A stretch of 64,000 nt of DNA from Bradysia coprophila (lineage: Eukaryota > Arthropoda > Insecta > Diptera > Sciaridae). The notes below the pieces were generated by a model, which ran no database searches, was not told the origin of the DNA, and saw only the letters and a program-made list of their open reading frames with translations. Of the stretch, positions 8,483 to 22,646 are shown in pieces. How positions within the stretch are numbered: the stretch's first letter is position 1; each line of letters opens with the position of its first letter. The DNA lies in NCBI RefSeq assembly GCF_014529535.1, contig NW_023503409.1, positions 1,860,390 through 1,924,389 on the forward strand. The letters are read 5' to 3'. Position numbers and translations under genes: made by a program.

Positions 8483-11200
8483 GTATGGTCGAATGTCAAA
8501 CTTTATCTGTAGCGGAGGTGAGAGGTGAGTTTGTTTATAAGAAATCGCTATGTCCTCCGGTTTGTATGAACGGACCATACCTGGTTTGTACATTCATTGC
8601 CCAACATCAGTTTGTATAAGATGCATATTTCGTACGATTTTATGTAGAATGTTGTACAAATACATGTTGTAGGCGTTGACATTTTTGATAGTTCTCAATT
8701 TAGCATCTTCAAAATCCAGTATCAGGAATGTAGTTTTGGTTTTAAAATTCTGGACAATTTTTAGCTAATTTACTCTGAAATTATGGTACAGCAAACGTGT
8801 TTTTCAAAGTGAGAGTTAGTTTAAGATAAAGAGACTGAATTTTCAAGTGTTTTTTTTGTGAACTATGAGAAAAGTGAGTGTTTTCGAAAATATCATCGTT
8901 AACCCATTGCAATCAATCACCGTTCCTGGAACAACTTATAATGGTCTCCATCTGATATTGAAGTCTTCTCCTCTATCACGCTAATCATTCCCATATTTAT
9001 TTGTTTTTTAAATTCAAATGATGTGTATTGGAATCAAATTTAAATTCTTCGCGCTACTTTGCCCACCAATTCTCACACTACCAAACATTTCGTATTTCAT
9101 TTTGGGACCACATATTTTACGTAATTTTGTTCGAAATTTCCTCTCTAGGTATAATTACTCTTACCAAATGCAGTTAGAAATGTCAACCGGGAAATCGCAG
9201 TAAATGCGAACACACATGCACAACATTTGAGCGATGATGCTGAACCGGAATTAGATGAAACGGATAGAAGGGCCAGCTCATACGCGGCTCACCTCAGCTC
9301 GAAAGAGGCTCAACTTGTCACCGAGAATCAGGCCATTCGAAAACAAGCACTCATGCGGTCATCATTGAAACGTGTATGAAGGAATACAAGGAAATGCCTC
9401 ATCACGCTAGAGAGGCGTATGTACAGGGAGGCAATTCGTCAGACTGAACTACAGATATGAAACGAGGAAGTGAAGCGCCTGAGACGTCGGCTGGAAAACA
9501 TGTCAGTAAACCAGGCGTAGTGATACCAAATTTCGCTTTGCTACACTCTTTAGTAAAGAGTGGATCGAAGCGATTCAGACCAACTACTCGGATGAATAAA
9601 GTAAAAGCCGCCGTCACAACCAATTTTTGGAATAAAATTCCATAAAATGCTTTAAATTCTTGATATGTTTGTAGTAATTAAGAATTTAATGGAATTTTTA
9701 GGAATTTAATTCAAAAATAGGTTTATTGTATAAAGTAAGCCATGTGAAAGTTTATCTTGGTAATGAGGAACGGGGCTTTTCTTCTTTTTTGTACTAAAGA
9801 GTGAGAAGAAAAAACCCATTCAGTGTTACCAGCAGAACTTTGCATTAATTCCCTTGACTGAAAGTCAGGGTCTTATGACAGGAAATAACCTGAATTAACC
9901 ATGATATTTCAAAAATGTGCTACATTGGCAAAAACGTTAAATAATAAATGAAACCGCCATAACTTCCGTAATTCTTATCCGATTTTCAAAGTTTTTGTTT
10001 TAATCGACGAAGATTGAAATTTTTGAGGTTGAGTTCGTAGACGGATATTGTTAGAACAACGAGATGGGAGAGATTCTACACAGACGCTTTTCCTTGTTTT
10101 CCTTTTGTTTTAATTTCATTCGGTTTTAGTTCAGAAAAGTGAGTTTTGAAGCTAAGTTTGAGCATGGATTTACGTAAGGTATAACGTGTTTTCGACAAGT
10201 AGCGTAACTCATGTGGTTAAATTCGTACATGGGATGTTTATTGGACTAGTAATGTGGGATATACGAACATTTTTGCGTTAAAATGAATTCTTAACAGAAT
10301 TTTTTCGTTCCTAAAAAGGCATGAAAGAGAATATTTGAACGAGTGTGAACTTTTACACGAGTTCTATTTTGTGTAGAGGTAGGCAAGAAATACGTCACCT
10401 TTTGAACGCTTTTTAGTAGACTATATAGAAGACTCATGACAGGAGTAAAACGTAGCTCGCTGGACCTTTTTGTTTCTTCAGAAAATTAATTTAAATTTGA
10501 TTAAAATGAAATAAAATTCTGTTTTCTAAATAAAAGAGACAGCGCTTTTCATCTGACTATAATTTTGTGATCGTAAAAACACCAGCTCATTTAAAAATTG
10601 GTAAGAAAACTAAGACTGGAATTATTGAAAAATTTAGCCAGTCAAGGGACCTGATCCACCCGAGTGGTGGGGCCTGGTTTAAAAAAATTAAAAGTTTAAA
10701 ATTCAAAATTAATAAAATAAAAGAACAGCTTGTATAATTTTGCGTTACCGTAGAATAAAGATCTAGTCCATTGATTTTGTCTTACCATTCTGCTCATAAT
10801 TTGGATGAAATGAAAACTCTCCGGGATTTTTTTTGTGAAAAAGAAAATGTATTTTTTGATACAAAAAAAATCACATTTGGAATTTAACAACACCGAAAAT
10901 AAAAGAAACAAAATATTTGACCATTGATCGTTATAAATAGTTTCTTAAACTAAGTGCGAGATTGTGACCCCCCCAATCAATGTTATTAACAACAACAAAA
11001 TTTCTTTCTTTTTTTTTTGTAAAATTATTTGATGATCTCTTAACAATGAAATAATAATCAAGAAAAATAATTAAATATTAGACGGGGTTCGAACACGTTC
11101 GAAATGGGAAAATTGATGGAAGTAAATAGAAAAATGAACAATTGACGATTTACACCATTTCGAACGTGAACCTTTTTTGTGTTATATTGAAATTACATCG
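8483..11200. other. Intergenic sequence between the AT-hook gene and ACC
   Basis: Mostly A+T-rich spacer. The only coding-like part is at 9160-9480, annotated separately. The segment nearest 11200 should contain the ACC 3' UTR. I did not find an unambiguous minus-strand AATAAA close to the stop. Confidence 0.35.
9160..9480 (+). pseudogene. Degenerate coding-like segment, family not recognised
   Basis: One frame reads NREIAVNANTHAQHLS and on through AEPELDETDRRASSYAAHLS to a stop near 9378. Coding-like sequence resumes in other frames as CMKEYKEMPHHAREAYV and, after another stop, NEEVKRLRRRLENMSVN. The composition is charged, helix-forming and G+C richer than the surroundings, which differs from random spacer. 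The stops and frame changes indicate a decayed gene fragment or transposon relic. I cannot name a parent. Confidence 0.3.
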
Positions 11201-14200
11201 CTAACCTAAATTGCTAGCTTCAGCGCTTTTAGCAAACTCTAATTCGGACAATTTACGAACCACTTCACCGCGTTTCGATGCTGTTAACGTCTCACATATT
11301 CGAATAACGGAATCAAGCGCCGCTTCCGGGCAATCCTGTAACGAATTCGATAGTTTGGAAAACATTCCACAAATTTTCATATTTTTAGTTGTACCTTAAG
11401 TGCATCCTCAATTTGTGATATGACAGCATCCTTCTTGACAGCATTCAAATTCAATTGTACGGTTGAATTGGTGTCCTGTTGCGTCACTAGCCAATCAACT
11501 ATCTCTTTGTTTTGCTGCCACCAAACGTGCGACTTGAACAATTTAGAAAACGGAAAGTTAATGATAATGTCGACGCTCTGATTCTAGTTCTAGAGAACAT
11601 TTGGTGAATCTACCTTTAGCAAACTTAAGTTTTGCGACCCAAAGAATTCGTTTCTCAACATTTGAGTAGACATTCTAAATTTTAACTCACCTCTGAAGCA
11701 CCCTTCTCCTCTAAGAACCATCTGTACAGCATTGCTCTACCCTCTTCAACCAATAGATTACTTTGTGCACGCATGATTTCCTTGACCATTTGGTTTTCCA
11801 AAATCAAACGTCTTAATCGCCAGTACAACCAGCTTCTTGATTCTCTCCACGCTACAATTTCGTTGATGCAACCCTTCTCCAGCGCTCTTTCTGGCGTATC
11901 GTGCAAATCGGCAAAGTGAACAGCTACGGTGTGATAAACGTGTGACATCGAACGGGTCCTTTCGCGAATCTTAATTTCGAGTTCAGCGACCACTTCTTTG
12001 TCCTCCGTTTGTGTGATTTTTTGTTTGAGCTGAAAAGTGATGGGAAAACGTGTTTAAATTCTATGCGAGGAATAACGGTAGCACAACGACATCACTTACA
12101 TTTGCAATGACTGGATCCAAACGATTGATGGTTTTGATTAAGTCCTTCTCTTTATACTTGATTTCAACCGTTCCTTCCGGTTCCAGTACACCTCCACGAG
12201 ATTCAGGGTCCATGTATGATTCCATGTAACGTGGATTAATCAATGAATCCAACACAGCCCAAGCTCCACCGCGTAATTCAGCATTGGGTGGGAGATAGAC
12301 CAAAACCGGTTGTTTGTATTCGCGCAACCCATCAACGATATACGCACCAAACTTGACAATTTGCTCGTACATGTCTTTCATGCCACCGGAAAATCCACGC
12401 CAATTGGCGAAAATCATCAACGGAAGCTCTTCACGGCCGAAATCTTTGATCGCTTGAGCAGTCTTGTAAGATGAATCTGGATACCACACCTGACCTGCTT
12501 GCTGCAGTGTTTTCGATTCCGAATCAAGATTAGCTGGATCAGCTGGCATTGTAATTTCAACTGTACGCGTTTCGACGGCAATCACACCAACTGGAATACC
12601 TCCGAGCCGTGCACGACCAGTAACGACAGTTTTCGCCCACGGTTCCATTATCTCGTGGAAACTATCCTTGTCAAAGAATCCACTTTCCCATTCGCCCGGA
12701 TTTGTTGGATTCAACCGACCAGCTAACATGTCTCTGGGATCGTAAGGTGACTTTGTCGGCATGAAACTTATTGGGCGTTCAATTGGATCACTTGGCAAGA
12801 CGACCGGTAAACGTCCACCTACTTTTTCTGGCATGTAAGACAGCCAATTGAGAATCGTCCAAATACCATCCAAATCGACGGCGTCAGTTTTGTGCGTCAC
12901 ACCATTCGGACACATAATTTGGACACCGCCCAACTGATTGTTTGACGAATATACATTACGACCTAGCAATTTATTCAGCGCAGCATATCCCGTAAGAATA
13001 ATGTGCGAGTTTTCGATTTGAATCGTCCTCTGACCCAATCGAACCACATACGAACCAATGCCGATTGCACGGCACGTAACCATTGAGATCGTAACAATTT
13101 CATTGTAAGCTTGCGATGTTTCTCCGGCGATCATACCAGCGTAACGCAGATTCTCGACGCCCAGTCCATCATCTTTGCCAATGATGTCAGTAATCTTGTA
13201 TCGTTGCTCACCTTCATCTTCGATCAAAATGGCACGTAACGATTTCATAGCAGCCAATCTACTGTAGTCCTCGGTCGACAAATACAAATATTTGAATCCT
13301 TTCTCCGGTTCGTCTGGATCTTCCCACGCGATTTTAAATGCCGATTTCACCTCCTCAGCCAAACCGATGCGGGCACCACTGTTACAGGATATGTAAATGC
13401 GGGGCACTTTTCGTTCTCTAGCCAATATTGATGCTTTGTTGAAGATAGCGTATTCTTTCGGTCCAAAAGAACCAATGAGGTAGGTTAAGTCATTAGCAAT
13501 TAGGATTATTTCTCGACCATTCGGGAATTCGGGTGTGCAAATAACGATGCGCCAGGCAACCATTCCACACTGTAGAAAGAAAATGTAATTGAAGAGATTA
13601 GCGTGACAACACAGATCACCCCACACTTACATCATTTTCACCCGGCAATCGTTGCATTTCTTCAAGAGTATCACCGACAACAACCAACTCCACCACTTCC
13701 AACAAAACTTTTTCCGGCATTCGAATGTCAATCAATGGTCGGGCCTTCGAATATTCCTTCCAATGTCGTTCAGCCATTTGGCGGAACATGTCCGGAATGT
13801 CATACGCATACGTAGTGCCAGCCGATTGTGCCTGGAACCGTTTCTGTTGCAAAAAGTCTTTCGTGAGATACGGTGTGGATATGGCTAGTCCATGCAAAGG
13901 TCCTTCTTTGGATCCATACGACATGAATTTGATGATACCGGTCTCTCTATCGGTGACTTCCGTGTACATTGCAATGTTTAAAAAGTAACCGGAATCGTTG
14001 GCAATGCACAATCGTATTGCTTGGGTTGGTGCTTGCGGCGCTTGTCGAATAACCATTTTCAATTCGGCTTGCAGAACGCGCAATTTCCAAAGACGAGGAC
14101 CATATCTCATCACCATGCGCGTTACAGACTCTTCAATTTTAGCCGGATCCATGATAACCGACGGCACAAAATTCAAGAAAATGTGATTGCAATCGGTGCG

Positions 14201-17200
14201 TTTGGCTTCATCATGTGAAAATGCTACTTCCAGTTCGTCCATTGCCTCTAGAAGCACTCGTTCACCTTCATTCTGTAGGTATTCAAAGGACGCTTCTTTG
14301 GTAATCAGATCAGAGTGACGGATAATTGATCTAATGAAGAATCGATAGTCTGTCACTTGTAGGCCTGCCGAAAAAGTGAAAGAAATTAGAATCCAAACAA
14401 AATTGGAGGTTTTCAGAACCAACCTTTGGCAACTTTAGCTTTGCCCAAGTACAAATGCATTTTTTGGTTGGCAGTTTGCAACGCTTCAAGATCGTACGTT
14501 CGCATACGATTCAGTTCTAATTGGAAGGCACATGCCGGTTCTAAATGCCGGTAGATCCTATCCTCCTCAAAGTTGTCTCTTGCACGATAGGTAAAGAACT
14601 TCGGGAATTTTTGTCTGAAATGTGAATCAACCAGTAAAACACAGAAAATAGTCGTGCAATGGTGGTGCCCTTACTTCTTCAAAGCTGCAAAAGTGATTCG
14701 CCGCACTCGGTGCTTGAAAAATTCTTCGCGATTCAATTTACAGAATGAACCGAAACATTGAGCCATTTGATTATCGTCCATGTCTTCAGTTCCACGTACA
14801 GCTACGCTTAGAATATGCACCGGTTCACCTGGTTCTATAACAAACGATATTGTTACAACGACCCTACGGAATGTGATTTTCCATTGTCTTACTTTGTTCG
14901 CCACCATCACTGGCTGGAGTTCTAGTAACCGGGTCAGACAACGAAACATTAATGGATGTACTCAACCGATGGCCATCCGACTGCGATTCAGCCACATCTA
15001 AAGCGTCTAAAACTTTACTGCTAATCGATGCTGGAGTTGAAAAATCTTCGATTAACTTCAGGATTTCTTCGGATTGCTCTTCGAAATGTTCGAATGAATT
15101 AAATGCAGCCATCCATCCAGCTCGCATAAAGGAATCTGTCACCGATACATCGTGATTGTCGGAGAAACTGTAAATAACAAGAAAAATATTCGTAAGACAG
15201 AACCACTCCCCAATTTAGCATCTCTTCTAAGCGAATTAAATTTTTGCAAATGTCACAGAACTAGGTTACCGTTACAGTATATTGACTTACCGATTGGGAT
15301 GGGCTGTCGGCAGCATAAATTGGAAATGAACCAGCGGAACATCGATTCCGGACAAAGATTCATCCACATGCTCCAGGCACGTTAACTCATACGATATGTA
15401 CGATCGACGAATATACACCTCCAATGCAGCGTTGCAGACATTGCTGTTTGTGTGATAGAAGAAATCGTGAAGAATATCAAAGATCGAAGTTTCGGACAGG
15501 ATCAGTCTCTGCAAATTCTCCGGATGGAAGTCATGTCCGTACGTATCCACAGCTGATAGGAAAATCGATTCCATTTGGTTGTGTCGTAACTCATAGGCCG
15601 GCTGATGGGCTGCAATCAACACTTGACGAGCCTTGAGAGCCACGCGAGAATGTTCGGCACGATTAAGCGATGTCAGCTCATTCAATGTGGCAGCCAATTC
15701 TTCGGTTAAGCCGGGCTCTTTTTTCTTTAAGTGGTCGATCAATGAAGTGACCAGTAAATTCTTCTTGGATACCTGACTGTGCGAGAAAATGGTGTTGACG
15801 ACGGAAAGCATATCGTCCTTGTGTTTCTCTCTCAGCGTGGTTACACATTTGTCGTAATGTCCATACTGGAACTGACATTCAACGGCATAGTATTGACGTA
15901 GTAGTTCGTGTACAGCTGTCTTCATACGACCACGAATACCGTTACGATATCGTTGCACCAACTGTACGATGCCTTGTGTCGTTAAGAAAAATACATCACG
16001 ATCGCTGCGCTTTTGTAGTGTGGCTGCATGACTGTCGATAACACTTGCAATATGTTGGGATGGAAATTGCGACAGAACGCTGGTAATGTTTCGCTCATAC
16101 AACGCCATCAGTTTCCTGATTTTCTTTTCAACTGACACAGGAATTCGTCCGGATATCGATGAAATTACCTCCTGCAATTCCAGCAATGGAAGATTGCGAT
16201 CTCGTAAGCTGCCCATAAAATCTTCGATCACCGTTTTCAGGCGTATTTCGTTGTATTTGTCCGGTAGGCAATAGCCGGCTAAACTATTTTCCAATATGAC
16301 TTTGGATCTAGAAAAAGGAGATTTCACAATTAGTTTGGCTGCCACTCGTGGACTACAAACCGAAATTTAACTCACATGTTGTACTTCTTGTTCAACTTTT
16401 CCTTGTTATCAGATGGTTGGGAATGGGTTGGGAATGGGAATTGGTACGGTTGGGCTACAGTCACCAAAGACGGATCATCCAATTCCAAGTGTCCGATAAC
16501 CATACCAGCCTCGAGTACTGCTCCTGGCCGTCGGTCAAACGAAACAGTACCAGCTTCTTGCGACGACAGAGTCATGACCATTTTCATCACTTCAATTTCA
16601 GCATACGGTTGACCTTTGTTGACGTAGCCACCATCCTCTATCAAGAAATTGATTAATTTTCCCGCCGATGGACTGCGTAAAATCGATGGATCGTTTTCCT
16701 TTTCAAACACGCACGTTTGGTTGCCGATCACGATGCGATAACGATCGATTTCTTCTTTCATGTAGGTTGTGTGACTGCCACCTTCTAGCGACAATAACAT
16801 TCCTCCATCGGATAGACGGTGAACTTCAACTTCTTTGAACGAATCGTTCATAATCAAGAAAAAGTTGTTCGGGCCACTTTTGCACACTTGAACTTTATAG
16901 CGAACGCCTTCACTGATAAGCTCAACATCAATTACGTTTGTTAACGTATTGGCAGCTTGAATCTGTCCTTTTTCTAGCGATGTTTGGAATGATCGGAATG
17001 CGTCGGTGATTTTTCGATCGGCGATGTGCAATGCGCCAGACACGACTCCAAGTATAATGTCAGGCTTTTCAGTTCGTATGCGTTCAGCAATGAGCGCATC
17101 CAACCATGCGGTGTCAATGGTATTTTCCTTGAAGCTTGGTGTTTCCAACAGGGTAATCAAATATTCGACGGTTGTACGGAAATCACCGCGAATCGATAAA

Positions 17201-19202
17201 TCCCGGAGTGCGATCACCAGATTTCTGAAAATGAAAAACGAAAGGTCAGAGACGTTACACAACAATCCGATTGATTCGGAAGACATACTGTCTAGCTTCC
17301 TGACGATTGTCTCCGGCAGAAAAGCAATGACCAAATTGAGAATCGGCAAATTCGTGTAAGCCACCCGATGCAGACACACTGAAGTAACCCCACACTTTTT
17401 CACTAGAACGGAAATTGAGCTCTTGAACAGTTCCCGAACTCGGCTTGAAACCTTCATCTGGATTTTCTGATGTAATACGGGCTGCAATAACGTGGCCTTT
17501 CGGCTGTGGTTTGTGACGTGGATTTTCGAAATTGATCGTATAGTCATCCCATGGACTTTCGCCATAAAGAAGTCGAATATCTTTGATGCGATACAGCGGA
17601 ATGCCCATTCCAATCTGTGCGGATCGAATGAGATTGATTTTTTTGTTGATGAAATCGAAATGAATGTTCGTACCTGCAATTGACAAGCTGGAAGATTCAC
17701 TTCGGCTACCATCTCAGTGCAAGGATGTTCAACTTGAAGACGTGGATTCAATTCTAAGAAATAATAATTTCCTTCGGCTGTGTACAAGTACTCAACGGTA
17801 CCGGCACTTACATAACCAACCATCTTAGCCAAACGAACAGCAGCCTTTTCCATTTCCTCGAAAATTTCCGGTTGTGCAATAATAGCTGGAGCTTCTTCAA
17901 TAATTTTTTGATGTCGACGTTGAATTGAACAGTCTCGACCGAACAAGCTTATCGCATTCCCATATTGATCAGCTAGAAGTTGTACTTCTAAATGCCTAGC
18001 ACCCGATGCAAGTTTCATAACAAAAATGGGAGAACCAGGTACTTCAGCTTGAACTTGACGGAATGATGCTGGAAATGCTTCCGCAGAATCGACTCTTCGA
18101 ATACCTTTTCCTCCGCCACCTTCAGATGCCTTAATCATAACAGGATAGCCTAATTGAACAAAGATTAAAGGTTTGAGTTGGGGCAACAACCCTACAACAA
18201 CAGACAAACTCACCGATTTTAGCAGCAGAATGTAAACCCTCTTCGGCAGTAGTAATGCAACCCTTGTTGAACAATTCCGTAGAAATTTTAATTCTTTTAC
18301 CATTGTACTGCGCCTTCAATTCAGAACCAGACCAGGCTAATGTGGGAATATCAGCGGTCTGTGCTACGATTGATGAGGCCACTTTATCTCCGAGAGCCCA
18401 CATAGCACGTTCTGGCGGTCCCAAAAACACAATGCCATTTTTATGCAGCAATTCAGGTAACTTTGGATTTTCAGAAGCATGACCCCAACCGGCCCACACA
18501 GCTTGAACTTCGTGTGTTGTTGCAATGTCCACAATGAGTTCAACATTAGCGTAATTGTTATTGTTCGATCCTCCTTGAACGCCGACATATTGATCGGCCA
18601 TTTTAAAGTACTCGGCATTAGCTTGCAAATCTTCAGGAGTAACCTAGAACAGAACCAGAGGTTTTTTTTAGGATTTTTTTTCGTTTTTACATTTTTGGGC
18701 TAGTTTTTACCATAACTAAGAATTTAACAGCTCTCTCATCTTGAAACATATTATAACACCAACGACGCATCGATCTCATACATTTTACAGCTGCTATTCC
18801 ATTATTAGCAATTAAAATCTTGTTAATGGCCCGAGTACCACCAAATTTCTTAACAAATTCTTCCGTAGTAGCGATCATGAAGTCACGATGTTGATAACGA
18901 TCTTGACCAAGACCAGTGCCTCGGGACATACTAGGCCTATAATGAAACATGAAAAGAAAATAATTTTTCAGATGGATTGGATTAAACGGAAAATTCATTA
19001 AAAGTTGGTCTTCGTACTTCAACCCTTGGAAGGGAACTTGTAGTTGATGTGGTAATTTCGATAAACATCGTTCCGCACCAACACTTTCGATCGACATAAT
19101 CTCGTCATTACTATTATCGTCCGACTCAATGTTAAAAATGAGTTCATGGTCCTGATCATTATTATCTAATTCAAATTGTTTGCTGGATTGCCGACGAATC
19201 AT
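11201..19202 (-). CDS. ACC: Acetyl-CoA carboxylase, complete, cytosolic-type isoform
   Basis: Exons, all complement: 19202-19018, 18936-18711, 18643-18214, 18149-17674, 17614-17289, 17224-16376, 16307-15291, 15167-14893, 14834-14675, 14614-14424, 14364-13631, 13569-12100, 12029-11691, 11532-11395, 11335-11201. They sum to 2317 codons with every phase consistent. The protein makes malonyl-CoA from acetyl-CoA, the committed step of fatty-acid synthesis. Biotin carboxylase has the ATP-grasp loop [10 protein letters not shown] near residue 290 and [14 protein letters not shown]. The biotinyl lysine is in EVMKM near residue 760. The central region ([18 protein letters not shown]) and the carboxyltransferase ([41 protein letters not shown]) follow in the normal order. 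This start ([10 protein letters not shown]) is an alternative first exon; upstream exons at 22647-23609 give another N-terminus. The long gene lies alone, with no partner genes. Confidence 0.96.
14365..14423 (-). other. ACC: Representative short intron of ACC (59 bases)
   Basis: Typical of the gene: most ACC introns here are 49-123 bases with GT..AG ends. The intron joins AAA-G to GC-CTA, giving [10 protein letters not shown]. It is listed because the short, uniform introns support a compact insect gene structure. Confidence 0.85.
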
Positions 19203-22200
19203 TGTCGGTGTATTGTATGTATCACCTTCTTACAATTTCTGATTAATATTTTCTTTTTTAAATTAGAAATCTTGTATGGCAATTTATACTGACTGCGATA
19301 TGTTTACAATATATGAGATAGTGTTTTATGTGAGCCAGACATGAAATGGTATGCTGGATCTCAAATAAAACTATTGTTAACAGCGAAACTTATAAGCATG
19401 TGTGACTCGGTAAGTGTCTTTTTCTAACGGAAATACTCATAAGCCTTTTGCGAGAATAGTTATTGTGCCTTAGAGAAGTATAACGATGAACACTGAACAA
19501 ACAACAACGATGCCATGTTGTTGTTGTAACTTTACCGACAATTTTGATTTGTCTCTAAAAATGTGCGACATACTGACATACACTTTTGTTTACCTTTCAT
19601 ATTACAGTAAACAAATCGTCACTTTCAGTTATTTTTTTTTAAAAATGCGCTTGTACTTTAGCACGACAACAAATAATTTAATTACGAAGTGCAATTACAA
19701 GGACCGCAGCATTTAACAATGAAATTAATTGAACGATTGACCGCTAAGCCGTACATAATTGTTCATGTACATTCAAGTGTGGCAAGATATTGTGTTAACA
19801 GAAAATATTAAAATTTGTTGAAAAACAGTTACAGTCAAGCAATGAAATTTCAGCATGAACTTGCTTCAACCGATCCACAAATACAATCAAAACTGTCTAT
19901 TCTTGTTTATACGGTCGAAACTGCTACACGCACGCACGTGTTAGTGGTAAAACCGTATAAAGTTGTATAAACAGTTTTGATTGTTTGAGTGGATCAGCTG
20001 AAAAACAGCCGAAGCAAATTCATGCTAAAATTTCACTACCTCCGACTGTAATCAATTGAGTACTGATTTCAAATTCGGAATGTACGTAGAGGTAAACTAC
20101 TCGAATAGAAGAGCTGAAGCCGACTGAATCATTTTTCTTTAAAGTAGCAACATTGAAGTATAACACAAAAACATAAAGAAGAAAAAGGTGTTCGCACATT
20201 GATATTGTTTTCGGAAGTTTCTTAGTGGTTTCCTTGAAAAGGAACTAACAGGGCCGAACAGGGCCTGGGAACTCAATATGTATGATGATGATAATTGAAA
20301 TGCCATCATTGAACTAGGGGCTATGATCACAATCATAATATTGATATTTTACACCACATAAAATGTCGGAAATTTTGCTAATCATTAAGAGTAATTTGAA
20401 AGTATTTTTAGAAGGCACAACTCATGTGAATGCACGCCTATAGATATTCATTCTCTAAACAATGATAAGCGACCATTATTTTAAAATGTTGCTATTTTGA
20501 AGAATCGATTAATAAACCAGTTTCGTTGAATTTTATTCCGAAATATCTACGATAATCATATTACACGAAGCCACAATCATCGGACCTGTATGTTAACGAC
20601 AAAATCATAGTTGGTAATAATATTTTCTATTAAAATAATCGATAAAGCTGATGATAACTCAATGTTTATATACACAAAAAACAAACAAACAAACAAGTGG
20701 GTGATAATCACAACGGTAAGCCAGCACCCCACGAATATATATGTTGAACGAAAATTTCGAATAAAACTTTGGTTAACCATGTTTGCATAATGTGGAAAGA
20801 AGAATTGATTTGAAATTTGTACGCAAGTTTTTTGTTATTAATAGATTTTGCCGGTAGAAAAGATAATATTGATGACAGTGAAATGTGATTAAATAATTCG
20901 ATAGAGCCTCGATTGGCTCGATGTTTTTTCTAAATTAAAACTGTAGTCATGCTAGACATGGCATTGTAATGTTCAGATTGAAATCGTTCATAATTACACG
21001 TGTCCAGTCAACGAGTATTCAAAGGTAAGTTTGTTGCTGTCCGCATTATTTAATCTTACATTGTCAGGATGACAGAGCGTTCATAAATCTCAAGTGTAAA
21101 CTTTCATAGAGACTGTGACGACAAGTAATTGCATTAGGAAAATCGTGAAATATCTTCGTAGATGCATCCGGATATGTACGTGTAACAATCCTAAATCAAA
21201 TAATCTATTTGAGAGTGAATTTACGAAATCTTCAGAACACAAATTCTTTCGACATGATTTCGCTATGCCATAGAATGCTAAAATTGTTTTCAACTTAATT
21301 GGTGTGTTAATTGCACAACAGCACTTCTGTATAGCACACAGCACACATAAAACTGTCTTTAATTTGTAAATGCAACAACATCGATCAGCATAAATTGCCG
21401 CTCGTATTACATAATCAATATTGACCATGTAAACGCAGTCGTAAAACGAGTGGTCATTACATTTTCGTTAAAATCGCATTCTAATTTTCATTTTCTTTTT
21501 TTAACTGTTTACAATATGTTTCGATTGACCATCGCAAAACTTTCATTTGTTGAATGACCACAACTAATGAATCTCTTTCAGAAATTCCATTAATATACAC
21601 GAAAGAACAGGTTATTTGTTATGCGAGTTCACATTTATTTTAAACCACGAAAAATTTGTTATGAGATGATCGCGTATGCAAATGTGTTAACCGCACAAAA
21701 TTCGGTGGTATTGAAACAATTTGATGAAATATCATCAACATTTCATTCTATCTCTCACTGATTCAATTGTTTTTCCGTCAAACACTGCTTTACACAGCGT
21801 TTTCCTTCTTTATCCAACCGAAGGCATATATTCAATACATTCGATAAAACAATGCTTTGTAAAAGAAAAACAAATTAAAAAAAAAGAAAACTACAAGTGT
21901 CAGCGGCTGTGACGAAACGACTACGAAAAATATACTGTGCAGTGCACCACGGTTTTTTTTAGTATAGGTACCGGTTTTTCTTTTAGTTTCAGTCCGTGTC
22001 ACGATGCGACTAATACTAAACTAAGAGACTGAGAGCTCAACTGATTTATTGTGGGAAGGTATACCATACACACGATTGAGGAAGAGTGGTGGATAGTCGA
22101 TTTATATCATTCAAATTGTATGTGTATGTGTGTATAACTGAATGTAGCATGCAACATGAAAATATTCATCAATTAATATTCACAATGTGAATTTCACATG

Positions 22201-22646
22201 TTTTGTGGTACATATATTTACTACAAACAAATGATTCACTCGTGTTATCCACACTTGTCTTGTTGTTTAGGTATGCAATTACCTGGCTGTTTTTTATCAA
22301 TGATGTCTGGTTCAGTCATCTTTCTGAGACTAGACTAACAAGTTGCAAGTGAACGAAACTTAAGGCTGTTAGAGATTTTTTTTACCGATTACTCGCCGGA
22401 TACAATTTGTTTTAAAATAGTTTTCGTAATATTTTTGTTCAAGAAATTACCACACACAACAGTAGCAGTATTTTCAATTTTCAATTAATCAATCAATTAA
22501 AACTAATCTGTAGTACCTCCGACTAACATGATTCATAATACTATTTTCAATCATTTGAGAATGACAAGAATCTTTCACCTATCACATATTCTTATCTCAA
22601 TTAATTGAAAGCAGAAAGTCCCTAATAGATCTTAAAATTTGCATAC
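19203..22646. other. ACC intron/alternative promoter region
   Basis: This lies between the internal first exon of ACC (19018-19202) and the upstream alternative exons (22647-23609). It is therefore intron for the long isoform and should hold a promoter for the short one just above 19202. It contains the inverted-repeat element at 19827-20049. No other coding sequence is convincing; open stretches at 20577-20780 and 21090-21428 are A+T-biased and lack domains. Confidence 0.5.
19827..20049. repeat. Inverted-repeat element (CAGCTG/ACAAAACTG family), copy in the ACC intron
   Basis: The left arm runs TTACAGTC..., ATGAAATTTCAGCATGAAC, TTGCTTC, GATCCAC, CAATCAAAACTG. The right arm carries the same blocks inverted, ending GACTGTAA at 20049. 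The arms are about 70-90 bases and imperfect. Related blocks recur at 41302-41431 and 41650-41725. Confidence 0.55.

Noticed and set aside
12499-18703. Many plus-strand open frames across ACC
   Set aside because: They are antisense shadows of well-supported ACC exons.
18937-19017. Direct translation from exon 19018-19202 straight through into exon 18936
   Set aside because: The frame stays open through the 81-base intron, but the peptide in between ([18 protein letters not shown]) is absent from the ACC family and a GT..AG pair with matching phase removes it.
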